The notes beneath the pieces were generated by a model, which saw nothing but the letters and a program-made list of their open reading frames with translations, was not told the DNA's origin and ran no database searches. The translations under genes and the position numbers were made by a program. From Verrucomicrobiota bacterium (GTDB lineage Bacteria; Verrucomicrobiota; Verrucomicrobiia; Chthoniobacterales; Terrimicrobiaceae), in NCBI GenBank assembly GCA_026398255.1, contig JAPLTG010000004.1:1-64000 (forward strand): a stretch of DNA of 64,000 bases, read 5' to 3'. Positions 44,508 through 53,066 of the stretch are shown here, piece by piece. How positions within the stretch are numbered: the first letter of the stretch is position 1; every line of letters begins with the position of its first letter.

Positions 44508-45340
44508 TTGATCTGTTTGGCGGCCTTGGACGGAGGCAGATAATTCTCGCGCGTAACCACCTTCCGGCCAGTTTTGGCCTCCAATTCGAGTCGCGCTTTT
44601 TTGGCGATGCGCCCGCCCGTCTTGGCGGCAGCCTTGTTTTCCACCAGGCCGGTGGCCGCCACGCTCTCGGCGATCTGACGGGTGGACAACTCGGCCAGCG
44701 CGGTGAAAATCAATTCCGCCTCGCTCATGTGATCTCGCAGGTTCTCCGTCTTGAGGCCCTTCAGATTCTTGTGCGCCGTCACGCCCACGCCCGACCATTC
44801 CTGATGGATGATGTTCGTGAGGATGGCAAACTCATCGCCCTTTTTGATTTCGTGCCCGGCCCAGTAATCCGTGAGCTTGTTGCGCGTTTCCTGACCGGTC
44901 ATGCGCTGCTCGATCCATTTGGTGCTGCGGCCCTGCTTCTGCCATATTTCGCGGGCGCGGGCGAGCGAACGGGCGGGGTCGGCCATTTCCTGCATCCGCT
45001 CGTAGCCGACCTTGGCCAGCCAGAGTTTGATCGGCTCGGCCTTGGGGCTGGGGACACTTTGGACGAGGCGCAGCAAAGTCTCGGCGGTGGCGACATCGGT
45101 GAGGCGTTGCTTGCCGTCACCCGCCGCCATTTTCAACTGGTGACAGTTCGTCACCAGTTGACTCCCCTCCTTGCCCAGCCGCTCTTTCAGCTTGTTCCAA
45201 TACTTTCTGGCCGTCTGATAATCCGGCTGTTGCGTGAGCACCTGCACGATGTCCACTACGGAAAACCACCACGTCTCCGTCTGCTCGTCATAGTGGCGGC
45301 GGATTTCGTGGCCTTCAAAAACAGCGAGGTCTTTTTTCAT
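44504..45340 (-). CDS. Bro-N/DinD-like protein within the R-M operon
   Basis: 278 residues from ATG 45340 (MKKDLAVFEGHEIRRHYDEQ). The N-terminal domain has BRO-N features (WWFSVVDIVQVLTQQPDYQT, ARKYWNKLKERL). A middle block QLVTNCHQLKMAAGDGKQRL and SPKAEPIKLWLAKVGYERMQE is typical of DinD/RhuM-type proteins, and the C-terminal half is helical and basic. Such genes occur often between the subunit genes of type I systems; their role is not proven, and a DNA-binding or antirepressor-like function is plausible. The 27-nt stretch encoding QLVTNCHQL is a perfect hairpin (see 45134-45160), and the same hairpin family lies just upstream of this gene. Confidence 0.82.
   Translation of the reverse strand: MKKDLAVFEGHEIRRHYDEQTETWWFSVVDIVQVLTQQPDYQTARKYWNKLKERLGKEGSQLVTNCHQLKMAAGDGKQRLTDVATAETLLRLVQSVPSPKAEPIKLWLAKVGYERMQEMADPARSLARAREIWQKQGRSTKWIEQRMTGQETRNKLTDYWAGHEIKKGDEFAILTNIIHQEWSGVGVTAHKNLKGLKTENLRDHMSEAELIFTALAELSTRQIAESVAATGLVENKAAAKTGGRIAKKARLELEAKTGRKVVTRENYLPPSKAAKQIK
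45134..45160. repeat. 27-nt hairpin, copy inside the Bro-N gene
   Basis: Two 11-nt arms, CAACTGGTGAC and GTCACCAGTTG, are perfectly complementary around the loop AGTTC. On the coding strand it specifies QLVTNCHQL and is followed by AAA. The sequence and design match three hairpins at 45379-45507. Confidence 0.85.
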
Positions 45341-45378
45341 GGCGGCGGGATGAGGTTGCGTGGGTTTGGAGAAGTTTT

Positions 45379-45507
45379 CAACCGGTAACAGTTTGTTACC
45401 GGTTGGGTGATGAAGACGCCGCCGGTTTTCAGTCGGTGACAATTTGTCACCGACTGACGGACGGAGCGAACGCCGGATTTCAGTTGGTTACAAACTGTAA
45501 CCAACTG
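45379..45507. repeat. array of three 27-nt compensated hairpins, 51-nt period
   Basis: Three perfect hairpins with 11-bp stems and 5-nt loops: 45379-45405 (arms CAACCGGTAAC/GTTACCGGTTG, loop AGTTT), 45430-45456 (CAGTCGGTGAC/GTCACCGACTG, loop AATTT) and 45481-45507 (CAGTTGGTTAC/GTAACCAACTG, loop AAACT). Starts are exactly 51 nt apart, with 24-nt spacers that share CGCCGG.TTT. Every base that changes in one arm is matched in the other arm. Consensus stem CARYYGGTRAC. All three lie in the 335 bp between hsdS and the Bro-N gene; on the minus strand each is followed by AAA, and they keep phase with each other (17 codons) but not with the gene. Confidence 0.9.
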
Positions 45508-45515
45508 GCGGCTTT

Positions 45516-45653
45516 CCGGAGCGCGGCTGTGTCCCGCTCGGCGCGGGATCAGCCGCAGCAGCTTCGTAACGCGTGACGGCTGGCGGACAACTGAACCCGC
45601 CCGGGTATTTCCACGCGCTGCGGCTGGTCGAGGACGACACAGCCGCGCTCCGG
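45516..45653. mobile_element. 138-bp MITE-like element with 18-bp perfect inverted ends
   Basis: The ends CCGGAGCGCGGCTGTGTC (45516-45533) and GACACAGCCGCGCTCCGG (45636-45653) are exact inverted complements. The 102 bp between have no open frame of note and further short inverted parts (CAGCCGCAGC against GCTGCGGCTG). It lies between hsdS and the hairpin array. No transposase is nearby, so movement would need help from elsewhere. Confidence 0.75.
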
Positions 45654-45675
45654 GGGATTGGGAATGGCGCGTTCA

Positions 45676-46884
45676 TCACAGTTCTCCGGTGAAGGCTTGG
45701 TGCAGCAGCGACTTCTTCAACGCCTCCAGCGCGGCGAGCTTCCGGGAGTAAAGGCGGGCGAGGCGTTGGGTTTCTTCGTGGAGGTCGCCGAGCTTGCTGA
45801 CAATCTCTTCTTGGGTGGCGAGCGACTTCGGAAATGAAATCTCAATCAGTTTAAGAAGACTCGCCTTGATGCCTTGCACGGTCGCGCCCGTTCCTTTGGT
45901 GCGGATGCGTTGCTGCACGGGCTGGGAAAGCAGGAGGTATTTCAAGAACGTGCTGTCGAGCCTCGCCGCGTTGGGCTGCATGATGATGATGCGCTGGGCG
46001 AAGGCCACCTTCTCGTCCGTGTCGAGCTGCGCCACGTTCGCGAGCGGCGCTTCGGTGGTGAATAGCACATCACCCTTCTGCGGAATCCCGCGAGTCATCC
46101 AGCCTTTGTAACTCGCGGCAGCGATGAACTCCATTGGCGACTCTTGGAGGTAGCCCATCTTTACGTTCTTGGCCGTAATCAACCGGACGCCGCTCGAGGT
46201 TTTCACCGGCGTCTTACCGCGATAGTCGATGAACTTGATTTCCGCTCCGATGGTCGTCTCCACCCACCCCTTCCCGCGCTGGGTGAAGACGGATTGGAGG
46301 TGGCTTTCGAAGAGGGCGCGGGCGTTTTGGAGGTTCTTTTCGGCGTTGGCTTTGGCGGTGGCGAGGCCCTCAAACGCTTCGTCCAGCAGGCCGACGATCC
46401 GCTGCTGTTCGGCCAGCGGGGGGACGGGAATCGGGTAGTCCTCGATGAACTCTTTGGACACGCGCTTGTGTCCAACAGCACCCGTCATCCGCGCCGCGCC
46501 TTCAATCCGAAACGTCTCACGTGAGAAGAAGTAGTAGAGCCATTCTTTGCTGACCGTAGCATCGGGGCGGAACACGAAGTATTCGCTCGAACCGAACCCG
46601 ATCCCGTTCCTCAGCCCATCGGCGATTCCGAGTTTCCCGTTTTCAAAGCAAGGCGTGATTTTCGCGAGGAGGACGTCGCCGTCGGCGAAGTAGGTGTAGC
46701 TACCGACGACTGCAGATAGAGGCTTCGTTTGGGTCGCCTGCACAAACTTTACGTCAATTCCTAGGTCTTCCATCGGCACGAACGAAACCGGCGAGGAAGC
46801 TGGAACCTTTTCACGAGCTTCGCTTTTCGGCGGCTTAATCTGGCATACCTCAGCGAGCGTTTTCGTTGGCCACCCCTTCTTCAT
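45676..46884 (-). CDS. hsdS: type I restriction enzyme specificity subunit
   Basis: 402 residues with the expected double layout: target-recognition domain 1 (about 5-150), a helical spacer with PIPVPPLAEQQRIVGLLDEAF, target-recognition domain 2 (about 210-340) and a final helix block (SKLGDLHEETQRLARLYSRKLA, LHQAFTGEL). The pair of TRDs reads the two halves of a bipartite DNA target. Its start overlaps the hsdM stop by 4 nt. A target sequence cannot be predicted from this alone. Confidence 0.92.
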   Translation of the reverse strand: MKKGWPTKTLAEVCQIKPPKSEAREKVPASSPVSFVPMEDLGIDVKFVQATQTKPLSAVVGSYTYFADGDVLLAKITPCFENGKLGIADGLRNGIGFGSSEYFVFRPDATVSKEWLYYFFSRETFRIEGAARMTGAVGHKRVSKEFIEDYPIPVPPLAEQQRIVGLLDEAFEGLATAKANAEKNLQNARALFESHLQSVFTQRGKGWVETTIGAEIKFIDYRGKTPVKTSSGVRLITAKNVKMGYLQESPMEFIAAASYKGWMTRGIPQKGDVLFTTEAPLANVAQLDTDEKVAFAQRIIIMQPNAARLDSTFLKYLLLSQPVQQRIRTKGTGATVQGIKASLLKLIEISFPKSLATQEEIVSKLGDLHEETQRLARLYSRKLAALEALKKSLLHQAFTGEL

Positions 46885-48338
46885 AGCAGCGCCTTGATGT
46901 TGCCCAGCACTTCCGCGCTCTCGGCGTCCAGCGCGGCGATTTCGTCCATGATTTCCTGCGGGCTGCGGTGCGCGATCTCCTCGCCGCCGTTGGGGTTCTT
47001 CACGGACAAATCAAAGGTCTTCGGGTCGATGTCCGCCACGTCCACGCTCCAGCTTTTGGGCGAGTCAGCTTTGGTCTTTTGCAGCGCGATGAACTCGGCG
47101 AGGTCGGCGTCGTTGAGCGGGTTGGTCTTGCCCATGTTGCGGCCGGGGTCGAGCTGGTAGAACCAGACTTTGCGCGTCTTCGTGCCTTTCTCAAAGAAGA
47201 GCACCACGGTCTTCACGCCCGCGCCGATGAACGTGCCGCCGGGGCAGTCGAGCACGGTGTGGAGGTTGCATTCTTCGAGGAGTTTCTGGCGCAGGCTGAC
47301 GGAGGCGTTGTCGGTGTTGGAGAGGAAGGTGTTCTTGATGACGATGCCGGCGCGGCCTCCGGCCTTGAGGATTTTAATGAAGTGCTGGAGGAAGAGGAAC
47401 GCGGTCTCGCCGGTGCGGATGGGGAAGTTTTGCTGCACTTCCTTGCGCTCCTTGCCGCCGAAGGGCGGATTGGCGACGATGATGTCGAAGCGGTCCTTTT
47501 CCTGCACGTCGGCGAGGTTCTCGGCGAGCGTGTTGGTGTGGATGATATTGGGCGCTTCGATGCCGTGCAGGATCATGTTCATGATCGCGATGACGTAGGC
47601 GAGGGACTTCTTCTCCTTCCCGTAGAAGGTGCGCTCTTGCAGGGCGCGGTCCTGGGCGGTGGTGCGCTGGGGGTTCTGGGCGCGGAGGTAATCGAAGGCC
47701 TCACAGAGGAAGCCGGCCGAGCCGACGGCGGGGTCGCAGATCGTCTCGCCGAGCTGGGGCCCTGTGACGGCGACGATGGCTCGAATGAGCGGGCGCGGGG
47801 TGTAATACTCGCCGCCATTGCGCCCGGCGTTGCCCATGTTTTTGATCTTTGCCTCGTAGAGGTGGGAAAGCTCGTGCTTTTGGGTCTGGGACTGGAAGCG
47901 GAGTTCGTCGATGTGGTCGATGATCTCGCGCAGGTTGTAGCCACTCTGGATGCGGTTCTTTATCTCGCCGAAGATTTCGCCGATCTTGTATTCAATGGTG
48001 TTCGGGCCGGTGGCCTTGGCCTTGAAGCCGTGCAGGTAGGGGAAGAGCTTGGCGTTGACGAAGGCGATGAGGTCATCGCCGGTGAGGGTGGAGTTGTGAT
48101 CGATCTTGCCGTCATGGCCTTTGGGCGCGGCCCACGATTCCCAGCGATACGGAGCATCGAGGATGTGGGTGTATTTCTTGCCGTCGAGGGCGGCTTCGGT
48201 GGCCTTGTCGTGATCCAGGGCATCGAGGTATTTGAGAAAGAGGAGCCAAGAGGTCTGCTCGGTGTAATCGAGTTCGCTGGTGCAACCGGCGTCTTTATAA
48301 AGGACATCGTCGATGTTTTTGAAGGCTTGTTCGAACAT
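46881..48338 (-). CDS. hsdM: type I restriction-modification methylase subunit
   Basis: 485 residues. N-terminal helical HsdM domain (MFEQAFKNIDDVLYKDAGCT...), then the methylase core with motif I DPAVGSAGFLCEAF (normally GSGGFL) and motif IV ANPPFGG, marking an N6-adenine methyltransferase. With HsdS it protects the host sites, and with HsdR it forms the restriction complex. First gene of the R-M operon on this strand; about 132 bp separate it from trpG. Confidence 0.95.
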   Translation of the reverse strand: MFEQAFKNIDDVLYKDAGCTSELDYTEQTSWLLFLKYLDALDHDKATEAALDGKKYTHILDAPYRWESWAAPKGHDGKIDHNSTLTGDDLIAFVNAKLFPYLHGFKAKATGPNTIEYKIGEIFGEIKNRIQSGYNLREIIDHIDELRFQSQTQKHELSHLYEAKIKNMGNAGRNGGEYYTPRPLIRAIVAVTGPQLGETICDPAVGSAGFLCEAFDYLRAQNPQRTTAQDRALQERTFYGKEKKSLAYVIAIMNMILHGIEAPNIIHTNTLAENLADVQEKDRFDIIVANPPFGGKERKEVQQNFPIRTGETAFLFLQHFIKILKAGGRAGIVIKNTFLSNTDNASVSLRQKLLEECNLHTVLDCPGGTFIGAGVKTVVLFFEKGTKTRKVWFYQLDPGRNMGKTNPLNDADLAEFIALQKTKADSPKSWSVDVADIDPKTFDLSVKNPNGGEEIAHRSPQEIMDEIAALDAESAEVLGNIKALL

Positions 48339-48470
48339 AGGGTGTTAACTTGGAAAATTCCGGCGGCTTCCCGCAAATCGCTTGGCGAGAGGGGACCGGC
48401 TAGCTTTGTTTTTAATAATGGCGCAAACAACGGAAATCATGTTGAGGAGCCATTCGATAGTCAGAGCCCG

Positions 48471-49034
48471 CTACGACTCCAAAAAATTCTTCAGCATTTG
48501 CTTCCCGTGTTGGGTGAGGATGGATTCGGGGTGGAATTGGACGCCGTAGACGGGGAGGTCGCGGTGGGCAAGGCCCATGATTTCGCCTTCGGCGGTTTCG
48601 GCGGTGATTTTGAGGCAGGGGGGGAGGGTTTCGCGTTTGACGATGAGCGAATGGTAGCGGGTGGCTTCGAAGGGACTGGGCAGGCCGGCGAAGACATTCT
48701 CGCCGGTGTGGAGGATGGGCGAGGTTTTGCCGTGCATGAGGCGCGGGGCGCGGATGACTTCGCCGCCGAAGACTTGGCCGATGCTCTGGTGGCCGAGGCA
48801 GACTCCGAGGATGGGGATTTTTCCGCTGAACTCGCGGATGGTGTCGCAACTGATGCCTGCCTCGGTGGGTGAGCAGGGGCCGGGGGAGACGATGATTTTT
48901 TCGGGCGCGAGCTTGGCGATGTCGGTGGTGGAGATCTCGTCGTTGCGCTTCACGAGCAGGTCGGCACCGAGCTCGCCGAAATACTGGACGAGGTTGTAGG
49001 TAAAGGAATCGTAGTTATCGATGACGAGGATCAT
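48471..49034 (-). CDS. trpG: anthranilate synthase, glutamine amidotransferase component
   Basis: 187 residues, class I amidotransferase. Nucleophile Cys79 in [16 protein letters not shown], with His and Glu in [11 protein letters not shown]. It supplies ammonia from glutamine to TrpE for anthranilate formation, the first step of tryptophan synthesis; it could also serve PabB. It lies downstream of trpE but an inverted-repeat element of about 140 bp stands between them. Confidence 0.93.
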   Translation of the reverse strand: MILVIDNYDSFTYNLVQYFGELGADLLVKRNDEISTTDIAKLAPEKIIVSPGPCSPTEAGISCDTIREFSGKIPILGVCLGHQSIGQVFGGEVIRAPRLMHGKTSPILHTGENVFAGLPSPFEATRYHSLIVKRETLPPCLKITAETAEGEIMGLAHRDLPVYGVQFHPESILTQHGKQMLKNFLES

Positions 49035-49054
49035 GCGAGCGGGGACAAAAGAGG

Positions 49055-49196
49055 TTTAACCACGGAGGACACGGAGAACACGGAGAGGAAGAAGAGTTTT
49101 TGGGAAGGATCAGAATTTAGGGGCTGCTTTTTCAGAAAGAATTCCACCCCTGCTTCTCTTTTCATGTCTCCGTGCTCTCTGTGCTCTCCGTGGTGA
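49055..49196. repeat. inverted-repeat element with CACGGAGGACACGGAG ends
   Basis: Arms at about 49055-49095 (TTTAACCACGGAGGACACGG...) and 49152-49196 (...CTCTGTGCTCTCCGTGGTG) are near-complementary and flank about 56 bp. Same family as 31966-32130. It fills most of the gap between trpE and trpG. Confidence 0.7.
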
Positions 49197-49206
49197 AAAA
49201 TCTTCT

Positions 49207-50697
49207 TCATTTTGATTTTCTGGCGCGGTCGATGGCGCGCATGCCGGCCATGGCTTTGTTGACGGTCTCTTGGTATTCGCCCTCGGGAGTGGAGTCGGCG
49301 ACGACGCCGCCACCGGATTGGACGAAGGCTTTGCCGTCCTTGAGCAGGACGGTGCGGAGGGCGATGCAGGAGTCGTGGTTGCCGTCGAAGCCGAAGTAGC
49401 CGACGGCCCCCGAGTAGGAGCAGCGCTTGCTTTTTTCGAGTTCGTTGAGGATTTGCATGGCGCGGACCTTGGGCGCTCCGGAGACGGTTCCGGCAGGGAA
49501 TGTGGCGCGCATGACATCGAACGCGCTGCGGCCTCCGGCGAGTTTTCCCGAGACATGTGAGACGATGTGCATGACATGGCTGTAGCGCTCAATGGTCATG
49601 AAGTCGGTGACTTTCACGGAGCCGTATTCCGCGATGCGGCCGACATCGTTGCGGGCGAGGTCGACGAGCATGAGGTGTTCGGCGCGCTCTTTGGGATCGG
49701 CCATGAGATCGTCGGCGTTGGCATTGTCCTCCTCGACCGTCGCTCCCCGTCGGCGGGTGCCAGCGATGGGGCGGATCTCGACGAGGTCGCCGGTGAGGCG
49801 CACATGGACTTCGGGCGAACTGCCGACGAGCGAGTATCCGCCGGGACAGCGGAGGCAGAACATGTAGGGCGAGGGATTAACGAACCGCAGGGAGCGGTAG
49901 AGGTCGAGCGCGTCGCCGGTAAAATCCGTCTCGAACCGCTGCGCGAGCACGATTTGGAAGATGTCACCAGCACGGATGTATTCCTGCGCGCGGTGGACCA
50001 TGGCGTGGTATTCCTCGCGGGTGGTGTTCGACGCGGCGGGCGCGGTGGGGGCTGTGGTTTCGGTGAAAATGGGATCGAAAGCGAGCGGTCGGCGGAGGTT
50101 TTCCAGGATGCCTTGAATCCTCGCAGCGGCTGTGTCATAGGCCGCGCCGGGATCGCCCTCGTTAGGGAAAACATTCGCGACAATTCGAATTCGGCGGCGG
50201 CGGTGGTCGAAGACGATGACCGTCTCGGTGACCATGAAAAACATGTCAGGGATGCCGAGTTCGTCCTTTGGCGGAGCGGCAATGGTTGGCTCGAACCAGC
50301 GGATGCAATCGTAACCAAGGTAGCCCACGGCGCCGCCCAGGAACGGGGCGATCGCGGGATCGGACGCCACGCGATAGGGCGCCATCCATTTCTCCAATTC
50401 ATCGAGAGGATCGCGCGCGGCTTCGAACGAACGGTTCGCGCCGCCTTCGCTGATGGTGATGTTTTTTCCCGTGGCGGTGAAGGTGGCCTTCGCGCCGAAG
50501 CCGAGGAACGAGTAGCGGCCGACTTGGTCGCTCTGCTCGGCGGACTCGAGGAGGAACGACGGGGCCTCGCCGCAGAGTTTAGCGAAGGCTGAGACCGGCG
50601 TGTCGGAATCGGCGACGATCTCGCAGGAGACCGGAAGCACGCGGGCTGAGGCCGCCTTTTCCAGAAACGCCGCCCGGGGCGGATCCAGCGGAATCAT
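49207..50697 (-). CDS. trpE: anthranilate synthase component I
   Basis: 496 residues, normal length. The feedback motif LLES is present near residue 50 and the catalytic chorismate-binding domain carries IAGTRRRGATVEEDNANADD, PAGTVSGAPKVRAMQIL and GGVVADSTPEGEYQETVNKA. It makes anthranilate from chorismate with TrpG. The start overlaps the stop of lemA by 4 nt, so lemA and trpE are coupled. Confidence 0.95.
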   Translation of the reverse strand: MIPLDPPRAAFLEKAASARVLPVSCEIVADSDTPVSAFAKLCGEAPSFLLESAEQSDQVGRYSFLGFGAKATFTATGKNITISEGGANRSFEAARDPLDELEKWMAPYRVASDPAIAPFLGGAVGYLGYDCIRWFEPTIAAPPKDELGIPDMFFMVTETVIVFDHRRRRIRIVANVFPNEGDPGAAYDTAAARIQGILENLRRPLAFDPIFTETTAPTAPAASNTTREEYHAMVHRAQEYIRAGDIFQIVLAQRFETDFTGDALDLYRSLRFVNPSPYMFCLRCPGGYSLVGSSPEVHVRLTGDLVEIRPIAGTRRRGATVEEDNANADDLMADPKERAEHLMLVDLARNDVGRIAEYGSVKVTDFMTIERYSHVMHIVSHVSGKLAGGRSAFDVMRATFPAGTVSGAPKVRAMQILNELEKSKRCSYSGAVGYFGFDGNHDSCIALRTVLLKDGKAFVQSGGGVVADSTPEGEYQETVNKAMAGMRAIDRARKSK

Positions 50698-51296
50698 GAA
50701 AACGAAACCTTGGGGGCTTGGCGCTCGGCGGCGTTATCGACTTGGAACAATTCGGCGGCGGCGAAGTTGAAAATGCCTGCGATGATGTTGGTCGGGAAAA
50801 CCTCGCGCTTCGTGTTGTAGGCCATCACGGAGTCGTTGTAGGCCTGCCGCGCGAAGGCAACCTTGTTTTCCGTCGAGGTCAGCTCCTCGGTGAGCTGCAT
50901 CATATTTTGATTCGCCTTGAGGTCGGGGTAATTCTCGGCGACGGCGAGCAAGCGGCCGAGCGCGCCGGTGAGACCCGCCTCGGCACCGGTGAGTTCGCGC
51001 ATCGCGGCGGGATCGCCCGGATTCGCGGCGGCGCGGCCACCGGCGGATTGGGCGAGGTTGCGGGCCTGTGTGACGGCTTCGAGCGTTTTGCTCTCATGCT
51101 GCATGTAGGCTTTTGCGGTCTCGACGAGGTTCGGGATGAGATCGTGGCGGCGTTTCAGCTGAACATCGATCTGCGAGAAGGCGTTTTTGAAGCGGTTCCG
51201 CAGGACGACGAGCGCGTTGTATTGGCCGACGACAAAAACCAGCGCCAGCACCGCGATGGCGGCGAGGACAATAAGAAAGATAATCAAGGCACCCAT
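50694..51296 (-). CDS. lemA: LemA family membrane protein
   Basis: 200 residues: short N-terminal membrane segment (about 3-24), then a helical cytoplasmic or periplasmic domain with YNALVVLRNRFKNAFSQIDV and RRHDLIPNLVETAKAYMQHE, the LemA signature. The ending RQAYNDSVMAYNTKREVFPT also fits. LemA proteins are common in many bacteria but their function is poorly known. Linked by overlap to trpE, an unusual partner. Confidence 0.92.
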   Translation of the reverse strand: MGALIIFLIVLAAIAVLALVFVVGQYNALVVLRNRFKNAFSQIDVQLKRRHDLIPNLVETAKAYMQHESKTLEAVTQARNLAQSAGGRAAANPGDPAAMRELTGAEAGLTGALGRLLAVAENYPDLKANQNMMQLTEELTSTENKVAFARQAYNDSVMAYNTKREVFPTNIIAGIFNFAAAELFQVDNAAERQAPKVSFS

Positions 51297-51380
51297 GGGG
51301 CCGGACTTTCTCCCCCGGCATGGTGGCGCGCAACCCCAAAAAACCGATTGGCGCGCCCACCGAGCGGAGGGGCGGACAGA

Positions 51381-51977
51381 TCAGTTCGCGTATTTCACCG
51401 AGCAACCGTAGGGATCGGTCTTCGCGGTCGAGACGGGCTTTCCGGCCAAAACCTCGTCCAGCGCGGCGGCGACATAGTTTTTCGCGCCTGCGATATCACC
51501 GGGGTTGGTGGATTTTTTGTCGTCGATCGCGCCGTGGTAAACCAGCACGCCCTTGGCATCGATCACATACATCTCGGGGGTGACTTTGGCGCCGTAGGTT
51601 TTGCCGACCTCGCCGGTTTCATCGAGGAGGTAGGCTGTGGCGGCGGACTGGGTCTCGGTGCATTTTTTTAGGGCTCCAGCGGCGGCGGCGTGGCCTTGCT
51701 TGCCGGGAGCGGAGGAGCAGATCGAAAGCCAGGTGACGCCTTTCGCGGTGGCGTCGGCTTGGAGTTTTTGCATGTTGCCGGAGCCGTAGTGCTTCGCGAC
51801 AAACGGGCAGTTGTGGTTCACCCACTCGAGCACGACGACTTTGCCTTTGAAGTCGGAGAGCGAGACTTTTTTCCCCGAGCAATCGGTAAGCGAGAAGTCG
51901 GGGGCGGGTTGGCCGATTTGGACGTCGGCTTGGGCGATGGTGACGGCGGCCAGTAATAAGAAGAGGGCTTTTTTCAT
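51381..51977 (-). CDS. exported thioredoxin-fold redoxin (AhpC/TSA-like)
   Basis: 198 residues with a signal peptide (MKKALFLLLAAVTIAQA). The family start QIGQPAPDFSLTDCSGKKVS and the active site WVNHNCPFVAKHYGSGNMQK put one Cys at the peroxidatic-like position, without a CxxC pair. Later KVTPEMYVIDAKGVLVYHGA is the cis-Pro region of thioredoxin folds. It may act in periplasmic peroxide or thiol chemistry. Lies between lemA and the GH26-like gene. Confidence 0.87.
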   Translation of the reverse strand: MKKALFLLLAAVTIAQADVQIGQPAPDFSLTDCSGKKVSLSDFKGKVVVLEWVNHNCPFVAKHYGSGNMQKLQADATAKGVTWLSICSSAPGKQGHAAAAGALKKCTETQSAATAYLLDETGEVGKTYGAKVTPEMYVIDAKGVLVYHGAIDDKKSTNPGDIAGAKNYVAAALDEVLAGKPVSTAKTDPYGCSVKYAN

Positions 51978-52043
51978 AGGCCACCATCAATGCACGGGCT
52001 CGTGTCGAGCGCAAGAGGGGTGAAGGAATTTTAGAAAAAACAC

Positions 52044-53066
52044 TCAAGGCCGTGGCGGAGCGGCAATCCATTCGGGCGCAGCGATGCCTTGGCGGAAGGC
52101 CTCGAGGGCGGCGGGGGAGGAATTGATGCGGAGGTTGCTGAAGGACCCGTCTTGGTTTTGCCAGCGTTCGTGCCAGATGACGGCGGCTTGGACGCGGGGC
52201 TGCTTCGGCAGAATGGCGAGTGCGTCGGCGAACCACTCGGCTTTGTTGCCGCTTTTTGGGAATTCCCCGACGCCGAATTCGGCGATCATGATCGGTTTTT
52301 TGGGATCCACGGCGGAGAGTTCCTTGAGGGGCCAGGCGATGAGATCCTGGAAAAAAGCCCACGCGCGGTCGTTGCGGAATTGCTGTCCATAGACGCTGAT
52401 GCCAAGCCAATCCACATAGCCTGGACCGGGGTAGTAGGAGGCCATCATGTTCCAGACATCGTTCTCGGCTGGAAAGGCATTCACATGAAAGACCCAGAGG
52501 ATGTTGTCGGCTCCTTTGGCACGAACGCGGTCGACGACATGACGCCAGGTTTTTTTGAAAATCTCGGGTCCGCCATCTCGCCCCCCGTAAAAGCAGCCCG
52601 ACCAGGGAAACCAGCATCCATTCATTTCGTTGCAGAAAGAAACGAAGATGGGTTTACCAAAATCCCGGGCGCCTTCGGCCCATCGGTCGATGTAGTCGTC
52701 CCACTTGCCGGCGAGGATTTCGGTGAGGCCGAAGCGATCGGGGCCTTTGTTTTGCTCGTAGGGTTTGTCCCACGGCGACCAGAAAATCAGGGGCGCCGCG
52801 CCGTGGCGGTCGATGAGTTGGAGGTTGGCGGAGGGGAAACTTTGCTCGCCCCAATAGCTGGACGAAGCGATCAGAGCGGGGCGTTTGCCGGCGAGCTTTT
52901 CGAATTTCTCGATGCCTTCGAGAGTCACGGCATCCTCGGTCTCGCCGAAATCCATGTAGGCGCCGAAACGGATTCCTTTTTCCCCGGGGTTCGGCCACGG
53001 ATCGGGGGCGGCGACGGCCACAGAGGTGCAATAAAACAAGGCGGCGATGGAAAGTCGGAGTCTCAT
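52044..53066 (-). CDS. secreted GH26-like glycoside hydrolase
   Basis: 340 residues with a signal peptide (MRLRLSIAALFYCTSVAVAA). The catalytic acid and nucleophile of a GH26-like fold appear to be Glu in FVSFCNEMNGCWFPWSG and Glu in IMIAEFGVGEFPKSG, with RWAEGARDFGKPIFV between. Substrate may be a beta-mannan, beta-glucan or an exopolysaccharide. It starts at ATG 53066, overlapping the stop of the upstream glycosyltransferase fusion by 4 nt, so a link to the polymer made by that protein is likely. Confidence 0.78.
   Translation of the reverse strand: MRLRLSIAALFYCTSVAVAAPDPWPNPGEKGIRFGAYMDFGETEDAVTLEGIEKFEKLAGKRPALIASSSYWGEQSFPSANLQLIDRHGAAPLIFWSPWDKPYEQNKGPDRFGLTEILAGKWDDYIDRWAEGARDFGKPIFVSFCNEMNGCWFPWSGCFYGGRDGGPEIFKKTWRHVVDRVRAKGADNILWVFHVNAFPAENDVWNMMASYYPGPGYVDWLGISVYGQQFRNDRAWAFFQDLIAWPLKELSAVDPKKPIMIAEFGVGEFPKSGNKAEWFADALAILPKQPRVQAAVIWHERWQNQDGSFSNLRINSSPAALEAFRQGIAAPEWIAAPPRP

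Noticed and set aside
45379-45507. The 51-nt periodic hairpins as a CRISPR array
   Set aside because: Repeats differ in sequence, spacers are only 24 nt and alike, and there are no cas genes.
45488-45679. Small minus-strand frame between hsdS and the hairpin array
   Set aside because: It covers the inverted-repeat element and part of a hairpin, and has no sign of coding bias.
46968-48872. Open frame of 634 codons on the plus strand across hsdM and trpG
   Set aside because: It crosses two well-supported genes on the other strand and is rich in Gly, Val and Glu in the way of a mirror frame.
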